64,000 nt of DNA from assembly GCF_001884045.1 (NCBI RefSeq), contig NZ_MACF01000130.1, forward strand, positions 1 through 64,000. The letters are read 5' to 3'. Under the pieces are notes generated by a model, which searched no databases, was not told the DNA's origin, and worked only from the letters and a program-made list of their open reading frames with translations. Positions 17,310 to 26,035 of this stretch are shown here, piece by piece (the first letter of the stretch is position 1; the number at the start of each line of letters is the position of its first letter). Source of the stretch: Bacillus mobilis. Lineage in GTDB: Bacteria; Bacillota; Bacilli; Bacillales; Bacillaceae_G. Position numbers and translations under genes: made by a program.

Positions 17310-17816
17310 TTCGCTTAATAATGCACGTCGCAATTCTTCACTAGATTCGTTCCAAATCGCTTCATTATGTTCTTTCAAGAACGTACCAAGTACTTTTTTA
17401 GATGATTCATCCATATGGTCAACCATAATGTGACGCTTCATTGATTTATCCATTTTGTTTACGTGCTCTGGAAGTGATTTATATCCGCGGCGAATTTCAC
17501 GGTCAACTGTCATTTCACAAGCTGTTACACCTGCATAATAAGCACCTGTCGCCGTTCTTTCAATCGTTACCCACACAAGCCAAAATGGTTTTCCGTTTGG
17601 AACTTCATCTTTATTTGTTAAAAACTTAATACCTTTTTCGACTGTACTACGAGCATGCATCGCACCGATATCAACAAATGCTGTTTTCTCTAGTACATCG
17701 ACAAATACAGGTGAAATGTTTTCTAGACTTAATGCTCCAACACCAAAACCACCATGTCCATCTGTTGAATCATTTTTCACGATATTAAAACCGATTTTTT
17801 TCTTTTTCTCTGTCAT
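17307..17816 (-). CDS. ywhD: YwhD family protein
   Basis: 169-residue soluble protein matching B. subtilis YwhD in neighbourhood (between pbpG and ywhC) and size. It contains 'NDSTDGHGGFGVGALSLENISP' near the N-terminus and a His/Lys/Glu-rich C-terminal third. There is no signal peptide or membrane segment. AGGAGG lies upstream. It lies 25 bases downstream of ywhC on the same strand and is probably co-transcribed with it. Molecular function is unknown. Confidence 0.88.
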   Translation of the reverse strand: MTEKKKKIGFNIVKNDSTDGHGGFGVGALSLENISPVFVDVLEKTAFVDIGAMHARSTVEKGIKFLTNKDEVPNGKPFWLVWVTIERTATGAYYAGVTACEMTVDREIRRGYKSLPEHVNKMDKSMKRHIMVDHMDESSKKVLGTFLKEHNEAIWNESSEELRRALLSE

Positions 17817-17841
17817 ATGTAAACTCCTCCTCGCTTATTGA

Positions 17842-18516
17842 TTAGAAAAGCCTAAAAATAGGCACAATGATATTTTGTAAAAACATTAATACATGCGGAA
17901 TAACTACTTGGAAAATAGGTTGAATCGTGTAATTGCTAAGCGGTGTAATAACAAGAATTAATAACGCGATTGCTCCATATTTTTCATACTGTGTCATTTT
18001 CGCACGAATATTTGCTGGTGCTAGATCCTCCACTACGCGATATCCATCAAGTGGCGGGATTGGTAATAAGTTAAATACAAGTAAAACGATATTTAACATA
18101 ATAAAGATTTCAAAGAACTTCCCTAATGTTTCGGCTACTGCAACTGGAATTGCATCAAATACTCCGAATACCGTTAAGCTATATAAAATAATTAAACCAA
18201 TCGCACTTAAAATAAAGTTACTAATCGGTCCTGCAATCGAAACTAATATTCCCGCAAGACGTGGTCTTTTAAAATTATATGGGTTAACTGGTACTGGTCT
18301 TGCCCAACCGAAACCAAGAATTAATACCGCAATCATCCCGATAGGATCTAAGTGTGCCATCGGTGATAAAGTTAAGCGCCCCTGTCTCTTTGCTGTATCG
18401 TCTCCAAATTTATATGCAACATATGCATGCGCAAATTCATGCACTGATAATGCAATAACAATTGCCATTGCTACCAACGGGATTTCTTGCAATGGATATC
18501 TAAATAACTGATCCAT
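17842..18516 (-). CDS. ywhC: site-2-type M50 membrane metalloprotease (YwhC)
   Basis: 224-residue polytopic protease of the S2P/M50B family. The zinc motif HEFAH is at 26-30 in the first helix, and the second zinc site is 'NLLPIPPLDGYRV' in a later helix. Between them 'GPISNF' and several helices form the usual core. The family cleaves transmembrane substrates within the bilayer. The start at 18516 (GAGGAG upstream) replaces a longer frame with no ribosome binding site and an implausible N-terminus. The substrate is unknown. Confidence 0.9.
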   Translation of the reverse strand: MDQLFRYPLQEIPLVAMAIVIALSVHEFAHAYVAYKFGDDTAKRQGRLTLSPMAHLDPIGMIAVLILGFGWARPVPVNPYNFKRPRLAGILVSIAGPISNFILSAIGLIILYSLTVFGVFDAIPVAVAETLGKFFEIFIMLNIVLLVFNLLPIPPLDGYRVVEDLAPANIRAKMTQYEKYGAIALLILVITPLSNYTIQPIFQVVIPHVLMFLQNIIVPIFRLF

Positions 18517-18628
18517 ACTCCAACTCCTCTTCAATATGTCCAAAAAAGAAAATATTTGTTTTTTCGATTGTTCTTCCCCATAATCCGCTATAATAAGAGT
18601 GTAACTTACATAAAAGGAGCGATTATAT

Positions 18629-18814
18629 ATGCCATACGTAACAGTGAAAATGCTAGAAGGACGCACAGAGGAACAAAAGAAAGCTCTTGCTGAGAAAGTA
18701 ACAGCAGCAGTAAGCGAAACAACTGGTGCTCCTGAAGAAAACATCGTTGTTTTCATCGAAGAAATGTCTAAAAACCATTATGCAGTTGGCGGAAAACGCT
18801 TAAGCGACAAATAA
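18629..18814 (+). CDS. ywhB: 4-oxalocrotonate tautomerase-family enzyme (YwhB)
   Basis: 61-residue member of the tautomerase superfamily. Catalytic Pro follows the initiator Met (MPYVTVKMLEGRTEEQKK) and becomes the N-terminal base after Met removal. The Arg residues near 12 and the C-terminal 'GGKR' fit the family. It forms hexamers of tiny subunits. The physiological substrate in Bacillus is unclear, and no meta-cleavage pathway genes are nearby. AAAGGAG precedes the ATG. It is divergent from ywhC, as in B. subtilis. Confidence 0.92.
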   Translation: MPYVTVKMLEGRTEEQKKALAEKVTAAVSETTGAPEENIVVFIEEMSKNHYAVGGKRLSDK

Positions 18815-18828
18815 TTTCAAGTTCTTTC

Positions 18829-18862
18829 ATAAGAAGCAGCCCTTAGCTGCTTCTTATTTTTT
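18829..18862. terminator. terminator between ywhB and ywfO
   Basis: Stem AAGAAGCAGC / GCTGCTTCTT followed by a T-run, at the junction of convergent genes. Confidence 0.82.
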
Positions 18863-20158
18863 TCCTTCTAGTAACTCGATGATTCTCTCTTTATATTTTC
18901 CTTTTCTTCCATCTTCATAGATTAAATCATGCGGATAGAATAATTTTTGATCCCTTCTCTTCTTACCAGTAATCGCCTCAACAATATCCGATTCACGTGA
19001 AAGCTCTCTAAGCTCTCCATTTGGCATAAGAAGTAAGATTGGCAGACGCTCTTCTTCTTCACCAGCACGGTAAAAGTCGTACGGTAAGTCTGATGTTGAA
19101 TCAACTACTAAATAGTATTCTGGATCAAGTCCAATCTTTTTGAATAAGCTACTTAATTCCATCCAATTATCTAAACCGTGTTTATCTGTAAACTCTACGT
19201 ATTTAAATAGGTTTCGATTCATAAAACGACGACATAAGTCACTTAAAATTGGATCTTCTTCGTCTTGCCATACTTGGAAGTAATAATACATAACGTTCTC
19301 GTCTAACTTTAAATAATCCTCTACGGTTACTTCTTCTTCAAATAAAGAATAGAAATGAACCGGATGATTTTTAAATGTATAATACTTCTCGTGCAATGAT
19401 TTTGCACGGTGTAAAATCTTCGTTAAAATAACTTCGGCGCTGCGCGTTACCGGGTGGAAATATACTTGCCAATACATTTGATAACGACTCATAATATAAT
19501 GCTCAACAGCATGCATACCACTATTTTTAATGACTACTTGATTCCCATACGGACGCATGACACGTAGTATACGTTCCATATCAAAGTTTCCATACTTTAC
19601 GCCAGTGAAATACGCATCTCTTAATAAATAGTCCATACGATCTGCATCAATTTGGCTGGAAATCATACTAATCGCTAATTTATTAGTAGATGTTTTTGCG
19701 ATTACATCGGCCACCTTTTGCGGAAAGTCTTTATCCACGCGGCTTAATACACGGTTAATTTCCGTATCTCCAACGATAATTTTTTGCGTAAATTTCTCAT
19801 GATCTAATGAAAATACCTTTTCAAACGAGTGAGAAAATGGGCCGTGACCGACATCATGAAGTAATGACGCACATAAACATAACAATCTATCTTCAGCATT
19901 CCAGTTCGGCCTGCCATCAAACACATCATCAATCATACGACGAATAATTTCATATACACCTAACGAATGAGTAAAGCGACTATGCTCTGCACCGTGAAAT
20001 GTAAAAAATGTCGTTCCAAGCTGCTTAATACGGCGCAAGCGTTGAAATTCTTTCGTTCCGATTAAATCCCAAATAACACGATCGCGTACGTGCACATATT
20101 TATGTACCGGGTCTTTAAACACTTTTGTTTCGCTGAGTTTGTCGTTTAAATATACCAC
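18854..20158 (-). CDS. ywfO: HD-domain phosphohydrolase YwfO
   Basis: 434-residue dNTPase/HD-superfamily protein. The N-terminal HD domain has 'HSRFTHSLGVYEI' and the metal motif 'LLHDVGHGPFSHSFE' (His-Asp pair). The family is related to dGTPases, but the substrate of this subgroup is not certain to me. The start is GTG (20158); the N-terminus 'MVYLNDKLSETKVFKDPVH' parallels B. subtilis YwfO. AGGGGG lies about 12 bases upstream. It is a single gene. Confidence 0.88.
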   Translation of the reverse strand: MVYLNDKLSETKVFKDPVHKYVHVRDRVIWDLIGTKEFQRLRRIKQLGTTFFTFHGAEHSRFTHSLGVYEIIRRMIDDVFDGRPNWNAEDRLLCLCASLLHDVGHGPFSHSFEKVFSLDHEKFTQKIIVGDTEINRVLSRVDKDFPQKVADVIAKTSTNKLAISMISSQIDADRMDYLLRDAYFTGVKYGNFDMERILRVMRPYGNQVVIKNSGMHAVEHYIMSRYQMYWQVYFHPVTRSAEVILTKILHRAKSLHEKYYTFKNHPVHFYSLFEEEVTVEDYLKLDENVMYYYFQVWQDEEDPILSDLCRRFMNRNLFKYVEFTDKHGLDNWMELSSLFKKIGLDPEYYLVVDSTSDLPYDFYRAGEEEERLPILLLMPNGELRELSRESDIVEAITGKKRRDQKLFYPHDLIYEDGRKGKYKERIIELLEGKK

Positions 20159-20259
20159 CTTCCGACATCCCCCTTTCTTTACTGCATTCTTACTATATAT
20201 TATAAACGAAATAGGAAACAGAAAGAAATGAAAGACTATATTAATTGCCCGTATATAAA

Positions 20260-20300
20260 GAAAAAATCACTTTTACCGAAGTAAAAGTGATTTTTTCTTT
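20260..20300. terminator. terminator of the siderophore-binding protein gene
   Basis: Long stem AAAAAATCACTTTTAC / GTAAAAGTGATTTTTT just after the stop codon of the minus-strand lipoprotein gene. Confidence 0.88.
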
Positions 20301-20305
20301 ATATA

Positions 20306-21253
20306 TTATTTACCTAAAACGAATTCAGCAACTTCATCTAAGATCATTTCTTTACCTAGAGGGAAGTAACCTTTGTTTAAGTCTTCGTTTTTAATTGTAA
20401 ATACGTGGTTATTTTTAACAGCGTTCATGTTTTTCCAAATTGATTCTTCTTGGAATTCTTTTAGACGCTGAGAACCGTCACCAGTTGTAAATACAAATAG
20501 GTAATCTGGGTTGTAATCGATTAAAGCTTCTTTTTGTACTTGTACTAATGGTTTATCCGTTGGTGTACCTTTAACTGCTGGTAATTTCAAGTCATTAAAG
20601 ATTACGCTACCGTAACCGTAGTCACCGTATACACGGAAAGCATTTGGATATGCAGCCATTTTCATGAATGTTGCATCGCCAGTTTTCGCAACGATTTTGT
20701 CATGTAATTTGCTTGCTTTTTCTTCATACTGTTTGAACCATTCTTTTGTTTCTTTCTCTTTACCGAAGATTTGACCTACTTCTTCGAATTTTGGACGCCA
20801 TTGGTCTAATGGAGTTTTTAACATAACTGTTGGTGCAATTTTAGATAGTTGATCATAGATCTTTTCTTGACGATTGTTTACAAGAATTAAGTCTGGTTTT
20901 GCAGCAGCTACTGCTTCGATGTTAATTTTATCGCCCCAAGCAGAGCCAACTGGTTTTACGTCTTTTAATTTCTTTTCAATATGTGCATCAATTTTTTCTT
21001 GAGATGTATTAGCAGTAATAATTGGTTTCATACCAAAAATTAATAATTCTTCTGTTGAACCACTAAGGTCAGCAATTTTCTTTGGATTTGCAGGGATTTT
21101 AATTTCCCCTTTTGCGTGTTGTACAGTGCGCTCTTCAGTTTTCGCATCCTTCGCATCTGCTTTCTTCTCTTCTTCTTTGTTAGAACAAGCTGCAAATAGT
21201 ACAGAAGTAACGACTAGTACCATTGCTAATAGTGCCATTTTAAAATTCTTCAT
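20306..21253 (-). CDS. iron-siderophore/ferric-citrate-binding lipoprotein
   Basis: 315-residue substrate-binding protein of a FecBCD-type importer, lipid-anchored outside the membrane. The signal peptide ends in lipobox LFAAC (Cys 23). A charged linker leads to the two-lobed periplasmic-binding fold ('AAKPDLILVNNRQEKIYDQL' marks the first lobe). It is last in a minus-strand cluster of two permeases and an ATPase under a Fur box. Gene order next to rsfA-lipL-pta suggests the B. cereus ferric-citrate receptor called FctC, but that assignment is from memory. Another ferric siderophore is possible. Confidence 0.88.
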   Translation of the reverse strand: MKNFKMALLAMVLVVTSVLFAACSNKEEEKKADAKDAKTEERTVQHAKGEIKIPANPKKIADLSGSTEELLIFGMKPIITANTSQEKIDAHIEKKLKDVKPVGSAWGDKINIEAVAAAKPDLILVNNRQEKIYDQLSKIAPTVMLKTPLDQWRPKFEEVGQIFGKEKETKEWFKQYEEKASKLHDKIVAKTGDATFMKMAAYPNAFRVYGDYGYGSVIFNDLKLPAVKGTPTDKPLVQVQKEALIDYNPDYLFVFTTGDGSQRLKEFQEESIWKNMNAVKNNHVFTIKNEDLNKGYFPLGKEMILDEVAEFVLGK

Positions 21254-21348
21254 GTTCCCACTCCTTCTAGCTGTATTTCTCTTATAAGTTACAATGAACT
21301 ATAAGAAACAAGATTAACAATTAATAAATATATATCGATTAATTGTTG

Positions 21349-21447
21349 CTTATGCCCCGTTCTAACGGGTGTTCAACTTCCTATTTACTAATAAGAAGCT
21401 CAACGTCCATTAGAAGTCCCCCTCTTTACGAGGGGGATTCTACTTAT
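21349..21447. repeat. hairpin-rich unit bounded by CTTATGC direct repeats
   Basis: A 99-bp segment lies between CTTATGC at 21349 and CTTATGC at 21443. Inside are CCCGTTCTAACGGG, a long imperfect hairpin (GTTCAACTTCCTAT / ATAAGAAGCTCAAC) and CCCCCTCTTTACGAGGGGG. The layout recalls bcr1 (TTTAT ends, then a CCCGCT-TTAACGGG hairpin), and the right boundary overlaps the ATPase stop codon. It also supplies a terminator- or attenuator-like hairpin between the ATPase and binding-protein genes. Confidence 0.45.
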
Positions 21448-22256
21448 GCTTTTTTACGCAATTGATTACTAATCATCGCTAGATCATACGTTAAACAAAT
21501 TGGTTTACAGTTTACTGGACATGGAACGATTTGAGCTTCAATCTCAAATACGTTACGAAGTGTTTCACTCGTCATCACTTCATCTGGCGTTCCTTGTTTC
21601 ATTAACTTACCCGCTTTTAATGCAATCATATGATCTGAGAAACGAGAAGCATGGTTTAAGTCATGGATAACCATAACAATCGTTCTACCTTCTTCTTCAT
21701 TTAACTTTTTCAATAAGTTTAATACTTCTAATTGATGCGCCATATCTAAGTACGTCGTCGGTTCATCTAATACTAGTAATTCTGTTCCTTGTGCAAGAGC
21801 CATCGCAATCCATACGCGTTGACGTTGTCCACCTGATAACGCCTCTGCTGGACGATTTGCGAATTCTGTCATTCCCGTCACTTCAAGTGCCCAATGAATG
21901 TAACGATAATCCTCTTCTTTCAACGTTCCAAATCCTTTTTGATGAGGAAAGCGTCCATATGAAACAAGCTCAAACACAGTAAGGCCTGTTGGCACTTCTG
22001 CAGTCTGTGGTAAAATTGCCATTTTCTTTGCGATTTCTTTCGTTGGTTGTTTCTCAATTGCTTTTCCGTCAAGATAAACAGTACCTTTTTTCGCCTTCAA
22101 AATACGAGAAGCCGTTTTTAATAATGTGGACTTCCCACAACCATTTGGTCCAATAATTGTTGTAATTTTCCCTTCCGGAATTTCAACTGTTAATCCATCA
22201 ATAATTAACCCTTCATTATAGCCAACAGATACCGCATCAACTGCTAAAGTTGCCAT
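21444..22256 (-). CDS. siderophore ABC transporter ATPase
   Basis: 270-residue cytoplasmic ATPase of the FepC/FecE/YusV family. Walker A 'GPNGCGKST' (about 37-45), Q-loop, signature 'LSGGQRQRVW', Walker B 'LLVLDEPT' and the switch His ('IHDLNH') are all present. The C-terminal 'CPVNCKPICL' Cys cluster is typical of iron-siderophore ATPases in Bacillus. It lies 15 bases downstream of the second permease, so co-transcription is very likely. Confidence 0.93.
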   Translation of the reverse strand: MATLAVDAVSVGYNEGLIIDGLTVEIPEGKITTIIGPNGCGKSTLLKTASRILKAKKGTVYLDGKAIEKQPTKEIAKKMAILPQTAEVPTGLTVFELVSYGRFPHQKGFGTLKEEDYRYIHWALEVTGMTEFANRPAEALSGGQRQRVWIAMALAQGTELLVLDEPTTYLDMAHQLEVLNLLKKLNEEEGRTIVMVIHDLNHASRFSDHMIALKAGKLMKQGTPDEVMTSETLRNVFEIEAQIVPCPVNCKPICLTYDLAMISNQLRKKA

Positions 22257-22271
22257 ACAAAAAGCCTCCCT

Positions 22272-23288
22272 TTATTTTGTCCTCATAAGTAAGTATATGA
22301 AATACGGTGCACCAATTACAGAAATAACAAGACCGACCGGTATTTCTGAAGTTGTTAACACACTTCTTGAAATTACGTCTGCGAATAAAAGTAAAAACGT
22401 CCCTATTAGTGCAGCCGTAGGCAGCATAATTTGATGTTTACCACCAACAAGACGCCTCGCTAAATGCGGAGCCATTAAGCCGATAAAACCAATTCCTCCG
22501 GCAACAGCGACAGATGCACCAGCTAAACAAACGGCAATAAATAATAATTTACGTCTTTCTTTTTCTACATTTACACCAAGGCCAACAGCTGTAGAGTCGC
22601 CTAGGTTCATTACATTTAATATGTGCGCCTTACTAATAGCAAGTGGCAAGAAAATAACCATCCATGGAAGTACACTTAATACGAACTTCCAATCTGTGCC
22701 CCACAAACTTCCTGCTAACCAAATCGTTGCAAAACGGAAATCGTTAGATGTCATCTTCATAGAAAAAATTAAACTAACAGCACCAAACCCAGCTGCAACA
22801 GCGATACCGACAAGTATTAATCTCGTTGATGAAACGCCGTCTTTCCATGCTAGTAAATAAATGATAACTGCTGCTAATATCGCACCAACTAACGCGAAGA
22901 ATGGAAGGATAAACACAGATAAAAATGTACCAGTCCCAACTTTCCCGAAGAAAAAGTAGACGAATATAACAACTGTTAATCCCGCTCCAGCGTTAATACC
23001 GATAATACCTGGATCAGCAAGGGGATTTCGTGATAACCCTTGCAAAATCGCACCTGACATTGCTAAAGCAGATCCAACTAATATAGCAATAACCATACGT
23101 GGCATACGGAATTCAAATAAAATAACAGACTGATCTTCAGCCCCAAGTCCAACCAATGACTTTAATACGTCCATTGGTGGTATTTTAAATGTCCCTGTAT
23201 TTAAACTTACTAAAAATACAGTAACAATTAATCCTACTAAAATTGTTAAAACCGAAACGTTCTTTTTTGTTAAGACACTTGTCCTCAC
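22272..23288 (-). CDS. FecCD-family siderophore permease 2
   Basis: 338-residue membrane permease with about ten helices. FecCD hallmarks are 'GLSRNPLADPGIIGINAGAG' and 'GFIGLMAPHLARRLVG', the latter being the ATPase-contacting region. Its ATG overlaps the stop codon of the first permease (4-base overlap), so the two are coupled and should form a heterodimeric channel for ferric siderophore or citrate. Confidence 0.93.
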   Translation of the reverse strand: MRTSVLTKKNVSVLTILVGLIVTVFLVSLNTGTFKIPPMDVLKSLVGLGAEDQSVILFEFRMPRMVIAILVGSALAMSGAILQGLSRNPLADPGIIGINAGAGLTVVIFVYFFFGKVGTGTFLSVFILPFFALVGAILAAVIIYLLAWKDGVSSTRLILVGIAVAAGFGAVSLIFSMKMTSNDFRFATIWLAGSLWGTDWKFVLSVLPWMVIFLPLAISKAHILNVMNLGDSTAVGLGVNVEKERRKLLFIAVCLAGASVAVAGGIGFIGLMAPHLARRLVGGKHQIMLPTAALIGTFLLLFADVISRSVLTTSEIPVGLVISVIGAPYFIYLLMRTK

Positions 23289-24340
23289 ATTTTCCCTCTC
23301 CCTTCGTTACGTGCTAAGTAGAGGAAGAATGGAACCCCAATTAGCGCTGTAATGGCTCCAATTGGCGTTTCAAACGGCGGATTAATAACGCGAGATAACA
23401 TATCTGCACATTCAATTAACAGTCCGCCTAAGACCGCAGAACATGGAATAACCCATCTATAGTCCGAGCCTACAAGGAAACGAGTCATATGCGGGATTAC
23501 AAGACCAACAAATCCAACCGATCCTGCCATAGAAACTGCAGAACCTGTTAACACAAGAACAAGTACTGTTCCGATAAATTTAATTAATGTCGTATTTTGA
23601 CCAAGTCCAATCGCAATTTCTTCACCGAAGCTTAAAATTGTAATATACCTCGACATTATTATTGCAATAAAGAGACAAACAAGACCAATCGGTACTAACA
23701 TATTAATACTTTCCCATTTCACTCCAGCAACTCCGCCTGCATTCCACATACTCACTTCTTGGGCGAGGTTGAAATATAACGCAATTCCAGATGAAATGGC
23801 CCCTAATAAAGCACTAATTGCCGCTCCCGCTAAAGCTAACTTCACAGGCGTTAATCCACCTGGTGAAGAAGACCCAACACCATATACAATAGCCGCTCCA
23901 AACGCCGCTCCAATAAAAGATGCGATAACGAACATTAAATAAGGTGAATTAGGGAAGAATGCATACATAATCGCAATCCCAAATACAGCCCCATCTGTAA
24001 TCCCCATTAATGATGGAGAAGCAAGTGGATTTCGTGTCATACCTTGCATAATTGCCCCTGATACCGCTAAAAAGGCACCAGCAACTACGCCCCCTATCGC
24101 TCTAGGCATGCGAAGTTCTTGAATTACGTTATGGTGCGTAATAGAACCGTCAAACTGAAACACAGCTTGCCATACAGTCTTCAAACTAATATCTGCCGCT
24201 CCAAACGAAATAGAAACTGCCATGCTTAAAGCTAACAAAATTGTACCTACTATTAAAATAATAGAAGCAATGAGCGGTCTGCTCTTAATCTCTTTAACAT
24301 TCACATCTTGCTGTTCTATACTCCTTGCGCTCGCTTCCAT
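23285..24340 (-). CDS. FecCD-family siderophore permease 1
   Basis: 351-residue partner permease, first gene of the iron-uptake cluster. It has a Glu/Gln/Lys-containing cytoplasmic N-terminus, then about ten helices with 'GMTRNPLASPSLMGITDG' and 'GFVGLVIPHMTRFLVG'. About 90 bases upstream of the ATG is a perfect Fur box downstream of a sigma-A-like promoter, so expression should rise under iron limitation. Confidence 0.93.
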   Translation of the reverse strand: MEASARSIEQQDVNVKEIKSRPLIASIILIVGTILLALSMAVSISFGAADISLKTVWQAVFQFDGSITHHNVIQELRMPRAIGGVVAGAFLAVSGAIMQGMTRNPLASPSLMGITDGAVFGIAIMYAFFPNSPYLMFVIASFIGAAFGAAIVYGVGSSSPGGLTPVKLALAGAAISALLGAISSGIALYFNLAQEVSMWNAGGVAGVKWESINMLVPIGLVCLFIAIIMSRYITILSFGEEIAIGLGQNTTLIKFIGTVLVLVLTGSAVSMAGSVGFVGLVIPHMTRFLVGSDYRWVIPCSAVLGGLLIECADMLSRVINPPFETPIGAITALIGVPFFLYLARNEGRGKM

Positions 24341-24430
24341 CCCTCAACCATCCTAACCAACAACATATATTTATTGAAATGAAATTTATTCTCAAATAGT
24401 AATAAAAAAATAAGCGAATCGGCCTTTTCC

Positions 24431-24445
24431 TGATAATGATTATCA
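24431..24445 (-). promoter_or_regulatory. Fur box
   Basis: TGATAATGATTATCA is a perfect 7-1-7 inverted repeat identical to the minimal Fur operator of Bacillus. It lies just downstream of the putative -10 of the siderophore-transport promoter, where bound Fur would block transcription. Confidence 0.9.
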
Positions 24446-24461
24446 GAATCAGACACCTTCT

Positions 24462-24491
24462 ATTCTACCTATCGCTTCCAAAGACTGTCAA
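24462..24491 (-). promoter_or_regulatory. sigma-A-like promoter of the iron-transport operon
   Basis: On the minus strand, TTGACA (24491-24486), an 18-base spacer and TAGAAT (24467-24462). The Fur box begins 16 bases downstream of the -10. Confidence 0.6.
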
Positions 24492-24614
24492 CTATTATTT
24501 TGAAATACAAATTCATATAGGTCGAGACCTTAATACATAGATAATGACCATCTGTCGTTAACTATTATCCTCACCATTTAAGCTTCCACAGAATAAATCC
24601 TTCCTCTTATGGGC

Positions 24615-24652
24615 ATAAAAAAAGAAGAGTAATCTGTTCACTCTTCTTTTTC
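24615..24652 (-). terminator. terminator of the DUF1450 gene
   Basis: Stem AAAAAGAAGAGT / ACTCTTCTTTTT just after the stop codon. The remainder of 24492-24614 shows no gene. Confidence 0.8.
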
Positions 24653-24877
24653 TTACTTCTTTAATTTTGCTTCAATTTTTACAATTAATTCATCTTCTGT
24701 TGGAGCCGCAACTGGACGATTATTTACAAATGCGAATGATTTTTTACGACCAGGCCCACAGTAAGACTGGCATGCAACTTCAATCGTTGCGCATGAATCT
24801 ACTTTTTTTAACTTCGGAATTAACGTTTTAACGTTCGTTGCCTGACAATCATCGCACACACGAAATTCGTTTCCCAT
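24653..24877 (-). CDS. DUF1450 (YuzB-like) Cys-containing small protein
   Basis: 74-residue soluble protein with 'CDDCQATN' near the N-terminus and '[20 protein letters not shown]' in the middle, six Cys in all. This is typical of the DUF1450 family, which has a thioredoxin-like-ferredoxin appearance. The ATG at 24877 follows GAGGAAG; an upstream in-frame extension has no ribosome binding site. It may bind a metal or an Fe-S cluster. It sits just upstream of the iron-uptake genes but is separated from them by a terminator. Function is unknown. Confidence 0.8.
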   Translation of the reverse strand: MGNEFRVCDDCQATNVKTLIPKLKKVDSCATIEVACQSYCGPGRKKSFAFVNNRPVAAPTEDELIVKIEAKLKK

Positions 24878-25053
24878 TATATATAACACTTCCTCTATTT
24901 TAAACTTTTCACAAGTACATTTAAAAATAAACACTAAATGGTATTTTACCGCTCTTTGAAGCTCGTTGCAAGTTTCCCTATAAAGCTCTTTCTTCATATA
25001 ATGCTACATATTTATATGTTCTCCTACAGAAGTTTCCGTCATTCTTGGCAAAA

Positions 25054-25208
25054 TTTATCCCGCTTTAACGGGCAGTAAGACCTCCACCTCAAAATGCAGC
25101 GAAAACAAAGAATCTAGGGGGGCGGGCTGCCCATTAAAGTCCGATTGGTGAGGGATGATAATCATTGGGGGATGAAGAAAACCCCCACTGATTAAAGTTT
25201 CACTTTAT
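25054..25208 (+). repeat. bcr1-like dispersed repeat, intact copy
   Basis: Exactly 155 bp from TTTAT to TTTAT. It contains CCCGCTTTAACGGGCAGTAAGAC, a CACCTCAAAAT segment, GGCGGGCTGCCCATTAAAG and ...CCCCCACTGATTAAAGTTTCAC. Size, ends and apparent TTTAT target duplication fit what I recall of the B. cereus-group bcr1 element. It lies between the divergent DUF1450 and rsfA genes, upstream of the rsfA promoter. Other copies lie at 29686-29841 and, degraded, 57802-57911 and 59231-59363. Confidence 0.8.
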
Positions 25209-25245
25209 ACCTTTCATCGAAATCTACCATATTTTTAAAAGCTTT

Positions 25246-25275
25246 GTATAAAAGCTCCTTTTTTTGCCCATTATA
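25246..25275 (+). promoter_or_regulatory. candidate forespore (sigma-F/sigma-G) promoter of rsfA
   Basis: GTATA (25246-25250), an 18-base spacer and CATTATA (25269-25275) match the general sigma-F/sigma-G pattern. B. subtilis rsfA is expressed in the forespore. Visual match only. Confidence 0.4.
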
Positions 25276-25313
25276 AAAATAGGAAGTTCATAAAAAGAAA
25301 GGGAGTTGAATCT

Positions 25314-26006
25314 ATGAAAGTAAGACAAGATGCTTGGACAGATGAGGATGATTTATTACTTGCTGAAACTGTACTTCGTCACGTTCGAGAAGGAAGTACT
25401 CAATTAAATGCATTTGAAGAAGTAGGAGATCAATTAAATCGTACATCGGCTGCCTGTGGTTTCCGTTGGAATGCTGTTGTTCGCTATAGTTATGAACAAG
25501 CTCTTCAACTAGCAAAAAAACATCGTAAAGATAAAATGCGTGCTGCAAGCGGTGAACAAGCGAAAAAACGTTTACTTTATACACCACCAGCTTCAGAGAC
25601 GATAACTGATTATGAAGAATTCGTACAAGAGGAAGCAATTGTACAATATAAAGAAGCTATTCCATATCAAGAATCTAATGTTCCTGCTGCAAAAGGCTCT
25701 ATGACAATGCAAGATGTTATTTATTTTTTACAAACAGTCGGATCTTCAAATATAAAAGTGACAGCTCTTGAAAACGAGAATACGAGATTGAAACAAGAAA
25801 TCAAATCACAAATTCTTCGAAATGAAGAACTAGAAAAGAAACTAGAAAAATTAGAAAAACAATCTCATACTGTACAAGAAGATTACGAAACACTTATGAA
25901 TATTATGAACCGCGCTCGTAAGTTAGCAGTTATGGATGACGAGGAACGTTCTCAAACATCTTTCCGAATGGATCGAAACGGTAATTTAGAAAAAATTGCA
26001 GAATAA
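25314..26006 (+). CDS. rsfA: RsfA-family prespore transcriptional regulator
   Basis: 230 residues. A Myb/SANT-like DNA-binding domain begins at the N-terminus ('[19 protein letters not shown]', then '[16 protein letters not shown]', about residues 1-65). A linker and a coiled coil (about 150-205, heptads rich in Glu, Lys and Leu) follow. In B. subtilis RsfA modulates sigma-F-dependent genes in the forespore. GGGAG lies upstream of the ATG. It is a single gene with its own terminator, in the same order relative to lipL and pta as in B. subtilis. Confidence 0.9.
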   Translation: MKVRQDAWTDEDDLLLAETVLRHVREGSTQLNAFEEVGDQLNRTSAACGFRWNAVVRYSYEQALQLAKKHRKDKMRAASGEQAKKRLLYTPPASETITDYEEFVQEEAIVQYKEAIPYQESNVPAAKGSMTMQDVIYFLQTVGSSNIKVTALENENTRLKQEIKSQILRNEELEKKLEKLEKQSHTVQEDYETLMNIMNRARKLAVMDDEERSQTSFRMDRNGNLEKIAE

Positions 26007-26034
26007 AAAGGATGCATTGCATGCATCCTTTTTT
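26006..26034. terminator. terminator between rsfA and the lipoprotein gene
   Basis: Stem AAAAGGATGCAT / ATGCATCCTTTT between convergent genes. Confidence 0.85.
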
Positions 26035-26035
26035 G

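Noticed and set aside
17933-18511. 192-codon open frame opposite ywhC
   Set aside because: Antisense shadow; the minus-strand frame has an intact HEFAH metalloprotease.
25154-25166. TGATAATCATT resembling a Fur half-site
   Set aside because: It is part of the bcr1-like repeat, where other copies read TAATAATCAGTG, and it lacks a full inverted repeat.
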